NCBI GenBank assembly: GCA_913062845.1
Contig: CAJXVZ010000005.1
Location: forward strand, 1-64,000
From: an uncultured Psychroflexus sp.
GTDB taxonomy: Bacteria > Bacteroidota > Bacteroidia > Flavobacteriales > Flavobacteriaceae
Reading direction: 5' to 3'
Length of the DNA: 64,000 nucleotides
Shown here: piece by piece, positions 25,461-35,375 of the stretch
Layout of the letters: each line of letters opens with the position of its first letter
Numbering within the stretch: the stretch's first letter is position 1
Program-made: the position numbers and the translations under genes
The notes under the pieces: generated by a model
Databases searched by the model: none
Told to the model about the DNA's origin: nothing
The model's input: the letters and a program-made list of their open reading frames with translations, nothing else

Positions 25461-27512
25461 CTATTCAGGATATTCAACCCTAAGATGATAAATATTCTTT
25501 AATTTACCTTTTAATATTTTCTTAATTTGTTCAATTTCTCTAAATGTGACGTCGGCATTGAGAAATTGTTTTTCTTCAACTTGTTTATCTATAATTTTTT
25601 CAACAAATTCATTAATGATCTTTGTATTAGGTTCTTTCAGACTCTTACTGGCTGCTTCAACACTATCACACATCATAAGAATAGCCGTCTCCTTGTTAAA
25701 AGGTTTTGGTCCCGGATACCTGAATTTTTTTTCTTCAACATTTTCACCATCAATACTTTGCTGTTTCATAAAGAAGTAATACACCAGACTAGTGCCGTGA
25801 TGGGTTCTTATAAAATCAATGATTCTGTCCGGCAGATTATTCTTCTTAGCGATTTCTATACCGTAGGCACGATGATTTATAATAATTTCAGCACTTTCAA
25901 TGGGGTCTAGTTCATCATGTGGTGAAACTGATGTTTTTTGATTTTCGGTAAAATATGTAGGTTGTTTTAATTTACCTATATCATGATAAAGCGCTCCTAC
26001 CCTAACCAGCAGCGCATTTGCGCCTATTTCGCTCGCGCAGGCTTCTCCTAAATTGGCCACATTCAGTGAATGATGAAATGTACCAGGTGCGTTCTCTGCC
26101 ATTTCTTTGAGTAATTTTGAATTGGTATCCGACAATTCTAATAATGACAAATCTGAGATCAAGCCAAATAATTTTTCATACCCATAAATAAGCGGTTGAA
26201 CAAAAAGCAGACCAACACCTGCCAGTAAAAAGAACAAGAGCTTAAACGTGTCTATTTCATAAAAGCTTCCTTCCTGAATGAGATTAAAAGCTAAATAGGA
26301 GAACACATAAACCAAAGTGATCTGAAAAACGGATATGAATAAATTAGCACGCTTATATAATTCTGAAACGGTGAGTATGGTAACTATTCCGGCAATAATT
26401 TGAAGAAACATGTATTCAAAACTATTTGGCACAATAAAGCCGAGTATCAAAACAGAAATAACATGTGTAAACATGCCCAAACGAGGATCAAAGAACGCTT
26501 TTAATGTAAGAGGTAATATACATATTGGAACTAAATAAATATATTCCGGATTAAAATGTAAAACCAATAAAGATAGGCCCACAATGAACAAAATATTAAA
26601 AAAGATAAAAGTGACTTTGTTATTGTCCTCATATATTTCAATCCGGTATTTTTTGATGAATAACAGAAGCATAAGTAATGCCAGCGATACCAGCAAAACA
26701 TAACCGAATATCACAGTGTAAAAAGATTTGTCATCCCAGTCCTGATTTTCATATTCAGCTTTTAATGAAATCAATTTTTGATATTTATCGGCGTCTACAA
26801 TTTCACCTTTACTTATGATCTTACTTCCTTTTTTTACAGTACCACGGGTAGGAGAAATTTTATCTAAACTTTGCTTGAGACTTCTTTCGGTAAGGTCTTC
26901 ATTATAAAAAACATTGACCTCAGCGTGTTTAAAAAAAAGCGCAATGATCTCGTCACCAAAAAGACTGTACGGACTGTTATTAAGTTCGTTTTTCAACCTC
27001 GACTTCAGACCATTTTGAGATTGTATCGCCGATAGTACAACCTCTTCAATTTCGTCACCGGATTTTAAAAAAACGATCTTATCTTCCGGATACCTGTCTT
27101 CGTCTATTCTAAGCCCATAATTATATATTTCATCAAAAAGATCGATGGTAAAGGCCTTAACTTTACTTTGATCAATAACTATAAGCGTATCCAGGGAAAA
27201 TTTAGCGTTTAGATCTTCTTTAAAACGCTCTCTGTTTTCCAGGTAGATTGAATTATCATAATCGTAATAAGGTGAATGATTTTCTTTGACCTGTTGTTTT
27301 TCTTCTTTTAATTCCTGTTCTGATTTCAGTATCGAATAATCAAATTTTGCATATAGATTTTCGTAAGGCCAGGGCGTATTTTTATCAATATCATATTTGA
27401 ACTTATAGCCTTTCGGAAAAAAATAGACTATTAAAAAAACTGTAGTTATAACCAGGACTACTTTGTAGATATTAGCCTGATTTTTATATAAAATTTTTAA
27501 AACAGATTTCAA
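25461..27512 (-). CDS. 7TM-HD family phosphohydrolase (PgpH-like, c-di-AMP phosphodiesterase candidate)
   Basis: A 683-residue inner-membrane protein: an N-terminal membrane helix (about 17-33), a 7TMR-HDED extracytoplasmic domain to about 270, a run of seven membrane helices (about 275-450), then a cytoplasmic HD domain with FHHSLNVANLGEACA, ALYHDIGKLKQP (the HD dyad with the HDIG wording) and DRIIDFIRTHHGTSLVYYF. This is the PgpH architecture, whose Listeria member hydrolyses c-di-AMP; the substrate here is inferred from family. The start is TTG 27512, since no ATG is available before the first membrane helix. Upstream of YciO in a two-gene unit. Confidence 0.88.
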   Translation of the reverse strand: MKSVLKILYKNQANIYKVVLVITTVFLIVYFFPKGYKFKYDIDKNTPWPYENLYAKFDYSILKSEQELKEEKQQVKENHSPYYDYDNSIYLENRERFKEDLNAKFSLDTLIVIDQSKVKAFTIDLFDEIYNYGLRIDEDRYPEDKIVFLKSGDEIEEVVLSAIQSQNGLKSRLKNELNNSPYSLFGDEIIALFFKHAEVNVFYNEDLTERSLKQSLDKISPTRGTVKKGSKIISKGEIVDADKYQKLISLKAEYENQDWDDKSFYTVIFGYVLLVSLALLMLLLFIKKYRIEIYEDNNKVTFIFFNILFIVGLSLLVLHFNPEYIYLVPICILPLTLKAFFDPRLGMFTHVISVLILGFIVPNSFEYMFLQIIAGIVTILTVSELYKRANLFISVFQITLVYVFSYLAFNLIQEGSFYEIDTFKLLFFLLAGVGLLFVQPLIYGYEKLFGLISDLSLLELSDTNSKLLKEMAENAPGTFHHSLNVANLGEACASEIGANALLVRVGALYHDIGKLKQPTYFTENQKTSVSPHDELDPIESAEIIINHRAYGIEIAKKNNLPDRIIDFIRTHHGTSLVYYFFMKQQSIDGENVEEKKFRYPGPKPFNKETAILMMCDSVEAASKSLKEPNTKIINEFVEKIIDKQVEEKQFLNADVTFREIEQIKKILKGKLKNIYHLRVEYPE

Positions 27513-27645
27513 ATTAAACTTTTAAGCTAAAATAAAGGAAATTTAAATAAATGTATATTTTTTCTCTTAAACTTGAAAAAAATGTTAAAGATTGAAAACC
27601 ATAAAGCATCAAATAAGATTTTAAATAAATTAGGGAAAAAATTAT

Positions 27646-28479
27646 ATGGGATTTATAACAACAAACTTTAAGGAAAATAGTGATAATGTTAGTCTTTATT
27701 ATGAAGACTACGGCAGCGGTCAGCCAATAATACTGATCCACGGTTGGCCTCTAAGTCACAGAATGTGGGATAACCAGATAGAAACGCTTGTAAATTCAGG
27801 TTTTAGGGTTATTGCCTATGACAGAAGAGGTTTTGGACAAAGTTCTAAACCTTTTTCAGGCTACAATTACAATACCATGGCCAGCGACCTCAAGGATTTG
27901 ATTACAAAACTGAATTTGAAAAATGTCATACTATGCGGTTTTTCCATGGGTGGTGGCGAAGTTGCAAGATATGTCGGAAAATATGGAACGGATAATGTAA
28001 GCAAGGCTATTTTAATTAGTGCTGTTACCCCGTTTCTATTAGAAACAGATAACAACAAAAACGCTGTAGATGCATCTGTATTTGATGGTATGAAAGAAGG
28101 CATAAGCAAAGACAGGGCAGACTTCTTCAAAGGTTTTGGAAAAAACTTTGTCAACTTTGAAAAATTAAATGACAAAGTAAGCTTAGCTCAGGTTGAGCTA
28201 AACTGGAGTATCGCTATGCAGGCTTCTCTAAAAGGTACTTTAGATTGTGTAGATGCTTTTGGAAAAACAGACTTTCGGGAAGATCTAAAATCATTTGACA
28301 TCCCAAGCTTAGTAATACACGGAGATGATGATGCCATAGTACCTTTCGAGGTATCAGGAAAGAAAGCTTGCGATATGATAGAAAATTGTCAATTAGAACT
28401 CATTGAAGGTGGTCCACACGGACTGTCATTTACCCATTCCGAAGAACTCAATAAGGCTATACTGAATTTTATAAAATAA
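27646..28479 (+). CDS. alpha/beta hydrolase (chloroperoxidase-like)
   Basis: A 277-residue alpha/beta hydrolase of the non-haem haloperoxidase/esterase branch. The oxyanion region is ILIHGWPLSHRMWD, the nucleophile elbow GFSMGGGEVARYV (Ser near residue 99), the acid in HGDDDAIVPFEVSG and the catalytic His in EGGPHGLSFTH. All three catalytic positions are present. Natural substrate unknown; many family members are esterases with side haloperoxidase activity in acetate. Single gene, ending at a strong bidirectional terminator shared with the convergent protease gene. Confidence 0.88.
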   Translation: MGFITTNFKENSDNVSLYYEDYGSGQPIILIHGWPLSHRMWDNQIETLVNSGFRVIAYDRRGFGQSSKPFSGYNYNTMASDLKDLITKLNLKNVILCGFSMGGGEVARYVGKYGTDNVSKAILISAVTPFLLETDNNKNAVDASVFDGMKEGISKDRADFFKGFGKNFVNFEKLNDKVSLAQVELNWSIAMQASLKGTLDCVDAFGKTDFREDLKSFDIPSLVIHGDDDAIVPFEVSGKKACDMIENCQLELIEGGPHGLSFTHSEELNKAILNFIK

Positions 28480-28496
28480 ATTAAAATTTACGTGAC

Positions 28497-28537
28497 AAAA
28501 AAAAGCCTGTAGGGATAAATTCCTACAGGCTTTTTTT
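28497..28537. terminator. bidirectional rho-independent terminator
   Basis: AAAAGCCTGTAGG (28501-28513) and CCTACAGGCTTTTTTT (28522-28537) form a 13-bp stem with A run on the left and T run on the right, placed between the convergent hydrolase and metalloprotease genes. It serves both. Confidence 0.92.
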
Positions 28538-28557
28538 AGAATATATTATCTTGACTA

Positions 28558-31233
28558 TTATTTCACAATCACTTTCTTAACCAGTTCTGAACCGTTCTGA
28601 ATTACTTTTACAAAATAAATACCAGTATTCAAATCACTTACACCTATGCTGAAGGTATTGTTGTTATTATTTTTACTGGTCTGCCTGATCAAACGTCCAT
28701 TCAAATCTATCAATTGAATATCTGCATTGGAACTATCAACAAAATCTATATTTAAGACATCTGTAGCAGGATTCGGATAAACACTAAAGAAATCCTGTTC
28801 AAAGATTTGACTGTCTAAAGTTGTTGCTGAACAAATATCCAGCGCCCAGTACTCTATGGTTCCCGTATTGCCTATAAAGAAGTCTGTAACTCTTAAAGTC
28901 CAGGTACCATCAGTCTCTGTTCCTTCAAACGCAGAAAGAGATTCTACCGGCTCAAAGAAACCTGTAAGGGTATCATCACAATTTGATACATATAGTGGAA
29001 TACCTCCGTCAGCAAAAGTCAAATCTATTTCTTCCGTGTTACAAAGATCTCTGCTCCAAAGCTTAACTACCTGACCTCCGGGTCCTACAAGTTCAATGTC
29101 AATATCCTGAAAATTTGTATGCGATAGTTGAACCTGAACCGACAAACTGGAAACTATATCATCCTGTGAAATTGAAATAGTAGATTCTCCCGGCGTACCA
29201 GGACTTGGACCTACAAAACCAGAACCATCGGGTATACTCGTATTTGATGTTTCTTCTGCAAATTGACAGGTAGCATTGATATTAAAAAACTTTTCATTTA
29301 GAGCAAAGAAAATATTGTCTGAAGCTTTCACCATCAATCTGCAATTGGAACCAACTATCCCGGCAGGTACTGTGATATCCTCTGAACCATCATTGGGCGT
29401 GTTGGCCAATAACACGTGATCAAATGAGATACCACCATTTGTAGATACCAGAATATCAACTTCAGCGGCATCAATACCATTCGCATCAGTACCTGCAACA
29501 TCCCAGGTTATTGTTTCTGTATCGCCTAGGTTCCACACAATTCCATCCTGATCCTGAGATGTCACCTTAAATGGCCCGGTACCTGCAACAACGGATAAGC
29601 TCACAAGATCCTGTTCACTTTGACCACCCAGAGGATTATTATCTCTCACGGTTACTACAAAATCCATATCTCTCGCAACATTTGGAAGAACCTCCCAGGT
29701 TGTTTGAAGCTGATTATTTAGAAGGGTTTCCATTCTTGGGAAAAATCTTGAAGAACTTGTTGTCGGTGCAAAACCTCTGAACATTGGGCCAACGGATGTT
29801 GTTGAAGACGGTGGTTGTGTTGCGATTTGATTATCAAATTGCTCCCAGGCGTAAGTTAAGAAATCTCCATCCGGGTCTGAAGCCTGTGCCTCTAAAACGA
29901 AGGCCGTTCTCCTTGGAATCAAATAATCTGCCCCAGGTGTAACAGAAGGTGGTGTATTTGCAATATTAGCGTTCTGTGCACAGTTTGTTGTCGTCATTCG
30001 GTTAAACATCTGAATCAAACTGGAAGAATGGTAATGATCCAGATTATCTCCTATAACATTAGGGTTACAAATACCGGCGTAAGACATAATGGTAACACCA
30101 CTGCCAATTTCATAAACCGAATTGTCAGACCTGTTACCATTACAAGGGTTGTTAAAAGTATGAGGAGCGCCAAACTGGTGTCCGATTTCATGTGCAAAAG
30201 TCAAGTCTATGCCGTCTCCAACGGGCACTGAGGAACCCGAGACACCACCAGCTTTTATGTTGTCGTTACACAAACTATTTAAAAAAGCAACTCCACCACC
30301 AATGGTTGTTAGAACATGACCGATATCGTAATTATTGTCTCCTATGAATGTTGGTAAAAATGCGTTGTGTTCACCTAAAATAACACCTGTACTGTTTGTG
30401 TCAGAATAAGGATCTGTTGCAGGATCTAAAAATATAATATTATCTATATTTGGTATGAATTGTAGGTTGACAGCTATTTCATTCTCAAGTATCCCATTAA
30501 CTCTGTCTAAAGAAACAGTCATTGCTGAAAGAACGGCAGCCTTTTGCTGAGTTGTTGTTCCAGAAGAAACACCAGCCTGGTTAATGTGGTACAAAGAATA
30601 TTCTGCAGTCGTTGCACAAGCAAATCTATATGTTCTGAATGTAGAATCGTCTATAGTAAGTTCATCTGTTTCAGGTGAGTAACCCATTGCCTCCATAGCC
30701 TGGTTTTCAGCCTGATTTTCAAAATCACATGTGAATTGAGGGAATGTTGCATCCTTCATATTGAAAACTTTATAGAAGCCACCGTTTTTGGTGTAAGGAT
30801 TTATATACACTGAGCCTTTTGAACTAAATATTTTAGCATATACGCCATGTGGCGTAACTGTTACTCTTACCCTATCTGAATTATCACCCCTGTGTTTACC
30901 CAGATAAGATTTGATCATAGGATAGTTTGTAGCCAAATCCGGATGTAAAGTCTGTACTTCAAACATTTCAAACACACCAAATTTATTCTGGGCATAAGGA
31001 ATCTCGATCAATACATTAGAATTCTCCTTTTCAAAGCGCATAGGTGCTTGTAGTAAAGTATTCTTCAAAGATTGCTCATTCAGTTGAAATACACTAAAAT
31101 CAGAAACCTGTGTTTCATAATATACAAGATCTTCATTATCGATTGCATTAATGTTTTTTAAACTCCAGTGATTAGACTGGGAATAAGCTATTGTTGATAA
31201 AATAATCGTGATAGCTAAAATTACTTTTCTCAT
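28558..31233 (-). CDS. secreted reprolysin-like metalloprotease with P-domain and T9SS sorting domain
   Basis: About 891 residues from ATG 31233 (an upstream in-frame ATG at 31281 falls inside a terminator and is rejected). Order: signal peptide (MRKVILAITIILSTIAYSQ), propeptide-like region, M12B-type catalytic domain with HEIGHQFGAPHTF near residues 348-360 (zinc site HExxHxxGxxH), PKD/cadherin-like beta domains with two DANGIDAAEVDILVSTNGGISFD-type segments, a proprotein-convertase P-domain (ISISQDDIVSSLSVQVQL...DGTWTLRVTDFF), and a C-terminal T9SS sorting domain (YPNPATDVLNIDF ... GIYFVKVIQNG). A secreted protease for external proteins. Downstream paralogue of 31321-34074. Confidence 0.93.
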   Translation of the reverse strand: MRKVILAITIILSTIAYSQSNHWSLKNINAIDNEDLVYYETQVSDFSVFQLNEQSLKNTLLQAPMRFEKENSNVLIEIPYAQNKFGVFEMFEVQTLHPDLATNYPMIKSYLGKHRGDNSDRVRVTVTPHGVYAKIFSSKGSVYINPYTKNGGFYKVFNMKDATFPQFTCDFENQAENQAMEAMGYSPETDELTIDDSTFRTYRFACATTAEYSLYHINQAGVSSGTTTQQKAAVLSAMTVSLDRVNGILENEIAVNLQFIPNIDNIIFLDPATDPYSDTNSTGVILGEHNAFLPTFIGDNNYDIGHVLTTIGGGVAFLNSLCNDNIKAGGVSGSSVPVGDGIDLTFAHEIGHQFGAPHTFNNPCNGNRSDNSVYEIGSGVTIMSYAGICNPNVIGDNLDHYHSSSLIQMFNRMTTTNCAQNANIANTPPSVTPGADYLIPRRTAFVLEAQASDPDGDFLTYAWEQFDNQIATQPPSSTTSVGPMFRGFAPTTSSSRFFPRMETLLNNQLQTTWEVLPNVARDMDFVVTVRDNNPLGGQSEQDLVSLSVVAGTGPFKVTSQDQDGIVWNLGDTETITWDVAGTDANGIDAAEVDILVSTNGGISFDHVLLANTPNDGSEDITVPAGIVGSNCRLMVKASDNIFFALNEKFFNINATCQFAEETSNTSIPDGSGFVGPSPGTPGESTISISQDDIVSSLSVQVQLSHTNFQDIDIELVGPGGQVVKLWSRDLCNTEEIDLTFADGGIPLYVSNCDDTLTGFFEPVESLSAFEGTETDGTWTLRVTDFFIGNTGTIEYWALDICSATTLDSQIFEQDFFSVYPNPATDVLNIDFVDSSNADIQLIDLNGRLIRQTSKNNNNNTFSIGVSDLNTGIYFVKVIQNGSELVKKVIVK

Positions 31234-31269
31234 ATTAAACTTTTTTTGTAAATATACGAATAGACCAAA

Positions 31270-31296
31270 AAAAAGCTGCAAAACATGCAGCTTTTT
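31270..31296 (-). terminator. terminator between the two metalloprotease genes
   Basis: AAAAAGCTGCA and TGCAGCTTTTT form an 11-bp stem with a 5-nt loop, followed on the minus strand by eight T. It ends the upstream protease message, so the downstream protease probably has its own promoter in the short gap. Confidence 0.85.
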
Positions 31297-31320
31297 GTTA
31301 TTAAATTAAGTATTTGAAAC

Positions 31321-34074
31321 TTATCTTATGATCAATTTACTCACGAATTTACCATTATCATTATTAACTTCGACAAGATAAACACCTCTTTGGTATTCAT
31401 TTTGAAGTTCAACTCTTAACGAGGTATTGTTTGAATTTGGTTCAATTGATTCTATGAGCCTTCCACGGATATCAAAAATTGAAATAGTTGAATCATTACC
31501 TAATGGCTGATTAAAATTCAAATTGAAAATTCCATCGTTAGGGTTCGGTGAAATTGAAAATTCATTGAATTGATTATCCTCAACCGAGAAGGTTGTTGAG
31601 CAAATTTCGATGTCCCAGGAGTTAAGTGTACCCACATCACCATTAAAAAAGTCAGCAAACTGTAATGTCCAGTCACCACTTGTTCCATTTGAAAATACCG
31701 TCAATAAGTCATCGTCCGGATCTACCGGTGCAAATACGCCTGTTGGCCCGGGACCCGGTGACGGACCACAGTCAGTGCCAGGAGAAGGTAAAGCTGCACC
31801 GTTATCATTAAAAGTAATAACAAAACTGTCCTCATTATCACAATTTCTCGACCATAGAGAAACTATTTCACCACTCGGACTGGCCAATTGAAAAACCATA
31901 TCCTGAATATAAGTGTGTGATACGTCGAGTGTCACGTTAACGTCATCTATATTGTTTATATCAGATGGGATATTGATAACGCTGGTTACCAAAGGACCTT
32001 GCTGATTCGGGCCAGCGCCATCAGGGATGGCTACGGCATTATTATTAGCAAAATTATCACAATTCACGGATACATTGGAGTCTATTGCAAATGTCGTTTG
32101 GTTAACTGCGTAATACACGTTATCTACAGGTTCTACAAGAATTCTGCAAAATGGTGCCTGTAAAGTTGGGACTACAATGTCCTCTGTTCCATCATTTGGT
32201 GTATTTGCAGCTAAAGTAGTATTAAAAGTGATTCCACCATCAGTAGACAAAAGGATATTTACATTACTTGTATTTATTCCATTGGCGTCGGTACCTGCAA
32301 CGTCCCATGTAATTGTTCTTGTTTCTCCGGGCAACCAGTTAATATTGGTTGTGTTTTGAGAGGTAACCTGAAATGGTCCAACGTTTGCAAAATTGACAAT
32401 TACGACGTCTCTTGAAGATTGACCTACATTAATATTGTTGTCTCTCACCGTTACAGCAAAATTCATAGTTCTTGCTACCGTTGGAATAACTTCCCAGGTT
32501 GGTGCCAGATTTCCACTTAAAACAGCATTAAACTCAGGGAAATAGCGTCTGGAATCACTGGAAGAAGGTAAAGATCTAAAGCTAGGTCCTGTAGTAGATG
32601 TAGGCGATGGCGTTTGCTCTTGACCGTTAGGGAATGCTATCCCATTGTTTATTTGCTCCCAGTTATATGTCAATGCATCATTCTCAGCATCTGTTGCAGT
32701 CACATCCAGATAAAAAGCTGTCCCATTTGGAATCGTATAATCCGGTACCGGAGTGATAGTTGGTGCACTATTAGGCTGTCCTGTAAGAGCTGCACAGCTC
32801 GAACCATTTCCAATTGAAATGTTTTGGTAAATCTGATTGATACTTATCTGATGAAAATGCGCATCACTATTGCTCTGTACATTTGGTGGACATATACCTG
32901 CATAAGCCATAATTGTGCTGCCGCTTCCGGGTTCAACAGCTACTGCATCACTTCTTGCACCGCCACAAAAGTTATTAAATGTATGCTGTGCACCAAACTG
33001 ATGCCCTATTTCATGACTCACATAGTCAACATCATAAGGATCGCCAACAGGAGCTACTCCACCTGTCGCACCACGGGCTTTGGCACCTGGTACACATAAG
33101 CTTCCTAAAGCAGCTACGCCACCACCTGGTGCCGTACTTACAATATGCCCTATATCATAATTAGCCGATTGAATGACATTATCAATTGTGGTTTGATTTT
33201 CACCAAGCATTGCAAAAACGTCAAAATTAGTGTAGGGATCCGTATTCCCGTTCAAGAATATAATCTGGTCATTGTTTGCGACTAATTGCATTGTAGAGCC
33301 AAGATCTCTCTCATAAATTGAATTAACTCTGTCGACGGTTACAGTTATAGCGGCGAGCACAGCAGCTATTTGTTGTGTGGTTGTTCCGCCTCCAACACCA
33401 GCCTGGTTTATGTGATATTGAGAATACTCACCGGTTGCCGCAACAGCGATCCTGTAAGTTCTTAAATTACTGTCATCTACTGTATAAATTTGGTTTTCTG
33501 TTGCTGATGTTTGATTTGCTATTAAGTCTGATTGATTATGAAAGAGACAACTGGACTGAGTAAGATCAGAAGTACTCGATTTTAAAAACATAGTATAATA
33601 ATCACTGGATTTATCAAGCGGATTTATGAATACCTGTCCTACATCAGGTTTTAATACCATTCCATAAAATCCGTAGGGGGTTATGGTAATTCTTAACACG
33701 CTACCGTCATTCTTATCAGATCTTCTACCTGTAAAAGAGTGTATGTCAGGATAGTTTGAAGAAAGTACAGGCGAAAGTGTCTTTACTTTGAATATTTCAT
33801 AAGTTTCAAAATCACCTTTAGAATTTGGAATTTTAAGCTCCACATTACTGTTCGAAGCATCTTCCCTGTATGGCGCTGAAATAATGGAAGACAAAACATC
33901 TGATTTGCTCATTTGAAAGTATGAAGCATTTTTGATGGTTATATCATATTCAATAATTTCACTTTCATCTATTTTTATATCCTTATAATCGATCCCTTTC
34001 CATGGATTTTTTTGAGCATAAGTAGTTGAAAATAAAAAACATAGAAAAAATAATTTTAGTAAATTTTTAATCAT
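31321..34074 (-). CDS. secreted reprolysin-like metalloprotease with P-domain and T9SS sorting domain (paralogue)
   Basis: A 917-residue paralogue of the neighbouring protease with the same domain order: signal peptide (IKNLLKLFFLCFLFSTTYAQ), propeptide with conserved Tyr-rich strands, catalytic domain with HEIGHQFGAQHTF near residues 354-366, beta domains containing DANGINTSNVNILLSTDGG, a P-domain and a T9SS C-terminal domain (SISPNPNDGIFNLNF ... RGVYLVEVNNDNGKF). Domain texts align along the full length with the other copy, so this is a tandem duplication that has since diverged. Exported and probably surface-attached or released; substrate unknown. It is divergent from the DUF2911 gene. 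Confidence 0.93.
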   Translation of the reverse strand: MIKNLLKLFFLCFLFSTTYAQKNPWKGIDYKDIKIDESEIIEYDITIKNASYFQMSKSDVLSSIISAPYREDASNSNVELKIPNSKGDFETYEIFKVKTLSPVLSSNYPDIHSFTGRRSDKNDGSVLRITITPYGFYGMVLKPDVGQVFINPLDKSSDYYTMFLKSSTSDLTQSSCLFHNQSDLIANQTSATENQIYTVDDSNLRTYRIAVAATGEYSQYHINQAGVGGGTTTQQIAAVLAAITVTVDRVNSIYERDLGSTMQLVANNDQIIFLNGNTDPYTNFDVFAMLGENQTTIDNVIQSANYDIGHIVSTAPGGGVAALGSLCVPGAKARGATGGVAPVGDPYDVDYVSHEIGHQFGAQHTFNNFCGGARSDAVAVEPGSGSTIMAYAGICPPNVQSNSDAHFHQISINQIYQNISIGNGSSCAALTGQPNSAPTITPVPDYTIPNGTAFYLDVTATDAENDALTYNWEQINNGIAFPNGQEQTPSPTSTTGPSFRSLPSSSDSRRYFPEFNAVLSGNLAPTWEVIPTVARTMNFAVTVRDNNINVGQSSRDVVIVNFANVGPFQVTSQNTTNINWLPGETRTITWDVAGTDANGINTSNVNILLSTDGGITFNTTLAANTPNDGTEDIVVPTLQAPFCRILVEPVDNVYYAVNQTTFAIDSNVSVNCDNFANNNAVAIPDGAGPNQQGPLVTSVINIPSDINNIDDVNVTLDVSHTYIQDMVFQLASPSGEIVSLWSRNCDNEDSFVITFNDNGAALPSPGTDCGPSPGPGPTGVFAPVDPDDDLLTVFSNGTSGDWTLQFADFFNGDVGTLNSWDIEICSTTFSVEDNQFNEFSISPNPNDGIFNLNFNQPLGNDSTISIFDIRGRLIESIEPNSNNTSLRVELQNEYQRGVYLVEVNNDNGKFVSKLIIR

Positions 34075-34179
34075 AGCTCTGCTGGTATTGTTAAGTTTAA
34101 ATTAATTTTTATTCACAAATTAAGGTTTTTTTTTGCTAAAATCATAATATTGAGACATCAAATTTAAAAATTTAAAATT

Positions 34180-35022
34180 ATGAGAAAATTATTACTGATA
34201 TGTTTTATCACTGTATTCGCCGGTGTAAGTGCTCAGGTACAAACACCACAACCCAGTCCTTCTGTACAATTGAAACAGGTTGTAGGACTAACCAACTTTG
34301 AAATTAACTATTCAAGTCCATCAATGAGAGGAAGAGAAATTTTTGGTGATCTGGTTCCATTTGAAAAACTCTGGAGAACTGGTGCTAATAAAAATACTAC
34401 CATTAGTTTTGATGACAATATTGTTTTTGGTGGTGTTGAAGTTGAAGCCGGAGAATATGCCATCTTTTCAGAGCCGGGAGAGAGAGAATGGAAAATTTAC
34501 CTCTATAAAAACACAGAAAACTGGGGAACACCTAGGGAGTGGAATGAAGAGTTGATCGCTGCAAGCGTTATGGTGGAAGCCATAAACGTAGAACCCGCAT
34601 TTGAATCATTCACTATAAGCTTTGGCCATTTCACAAAAGATTCTGCACACCTGATCATGACCTGGGAAAACACTTCAACTCATATACTTATTGAAGTGCC
34701 TTCCGATAAAAAAGTAATGAAAAGTATAGAGATGAGCATGAAGGACCCTTCACCTGCAGACCTTTACAGTGCTGCAGTTTATTTTTTAGAAACAGACAGA
34801 GATATCGACAAAGCTAAAAAGTGGATTGATCAGGCTATGGATGCTCGTGATGACAAACCATACTGGATGTTAAGACAGCAATCTCTTATATATGCTAAAG
34901 CGGGAGAAAAAAATATGGCTATAAAATTAGCTCAGCAATCCTTAGAAGCAGCACAGAAAGCCAGAAATGCAGATTATGTAAAAATGAATAAAGAATCTTT
35001 GAAAGAGTTGGGCGCTTATTAA
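34180..35022 (+). CDS. DUF2911 and TPR protein, exported
   Basis: A 280-residue protein: signal peptide (MRKLLLICFITVFAGVSAQ), DUF2911 domain (QVVGLTNFEINYSSPSMRGREIFGDLVPFEKLWRTGANKNTTI, residues about 30-72, continuing to about 175) and a C-terminal helical repeat region resembling TPRs (residues about 190-270, with AAVYFLETDRDIDKAKKWIDQA). DUF2911 is frequent in Bacteroidota and has no assigned role; the TPR tail suggests a protein partner in the periplasm. Single gene followed by the structured element at 35044-35178. Confidence 0.88.
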   Translation: MRKLLLICFITVFAGVSAQVQTPQPSPSVQLKQVVGLTNFEINYSSPSMRGREIFGDLVPFEKLWRTGANKNTTISFDDNIVFGGVEVEAGEYAIFSEPGEREWKIYLYKNTENWGTPREWNEELIAASVMVEAINVEPAFESFTISFGHFTKDSAHLIMTWENTSTHILIEVPSDKKVMKSIEMSMKDPSPADLYSAAVYFLETDRDIDKAKKWIDQAMDARDDKPYWMLRQQSLIYAKAGEKNMAIKLAQQSLEAAQKARNADYVKMNKESLKELGAY

Positions 35023-35043
35023 GCTAAACTCTGTTGATCAAAG

Positions 35044-35178
35044 AAAACAGTCTCAGTACCTATTTATCTTATTGTTCTGAAATAAAATCAGAACAGTCCG
35101 ATTGAAAAACAGTTTGTCTAAGAAACTAAACCAATCCTTGTTTACATTTAATAGGTTTTGAGACTGTTTTTTTATTTT
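35044..35178 (+). ncRNA. structured intergenic element with three-way junction fold (candidate RNA or miniature element)
   Basis: Outer stem: AAAACAGTCTCA (35044-35055) pairs perfectly with TGAGACTGTTTT (35159-35170), extended past a 2-nt mismatch loop by ACCTATT (35058-35064) with AATAGGT (35150-35156). Inside are hairpin TGTTCTGA/TCAGAACA (35073-35080/35088-35095, perfect 8 bp) and a two-part hairpin GATTG/CAATC (35100-35104/35132-35136) over AGTTT/AAACT (35111-35115/35123-35127). A T-rich tail follows. It begins 21 nt after the DUF2911 stop. It could be a 3'-UTR RNA, a free small RNA, an elaborate terminator or a MITE-like repeat. The rest of 35023-35311 shows nothing else. Confidence 0.5.
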
Positions 35179-35311
35179 AAATATCAGTATAATAAAATTT
35201 TGATACTACTCTAGAAGACTGATTTTCATCAAACTATCAATATTTATCAGTATATACTTATAGGATATCAACCTGTATCTTACTTTGATTTAAATATTTA
35301 TTTCAATTTTA

Positions 35312-35341
35312 TTGCGGTTTATTTATGAAGCCCTATATTTG
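35312..35341 (+). promoter_or_regulatory. promoter of secDF
   Basis: TTG (35312-35314), a 19-bp spacer and TATATTTG (35334-35341) match the Bacteroidota housekeeping promoter in both elements and in spacing. The start codon follows 34 nt later. This is the best-formed protein-gene promoter in the window. Confidence 0.75.
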
Positions 35342-35375
35342 TGCGATTTTTTAGACACATATAATTTTTTAACAA

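Noticed and set aside
31234-31281. 16-codon N-terminal extension of the downstream metalloprotease
   Set aside because: It starts inside the terminator stem and precedes a better signal peptide at ATG 31233.
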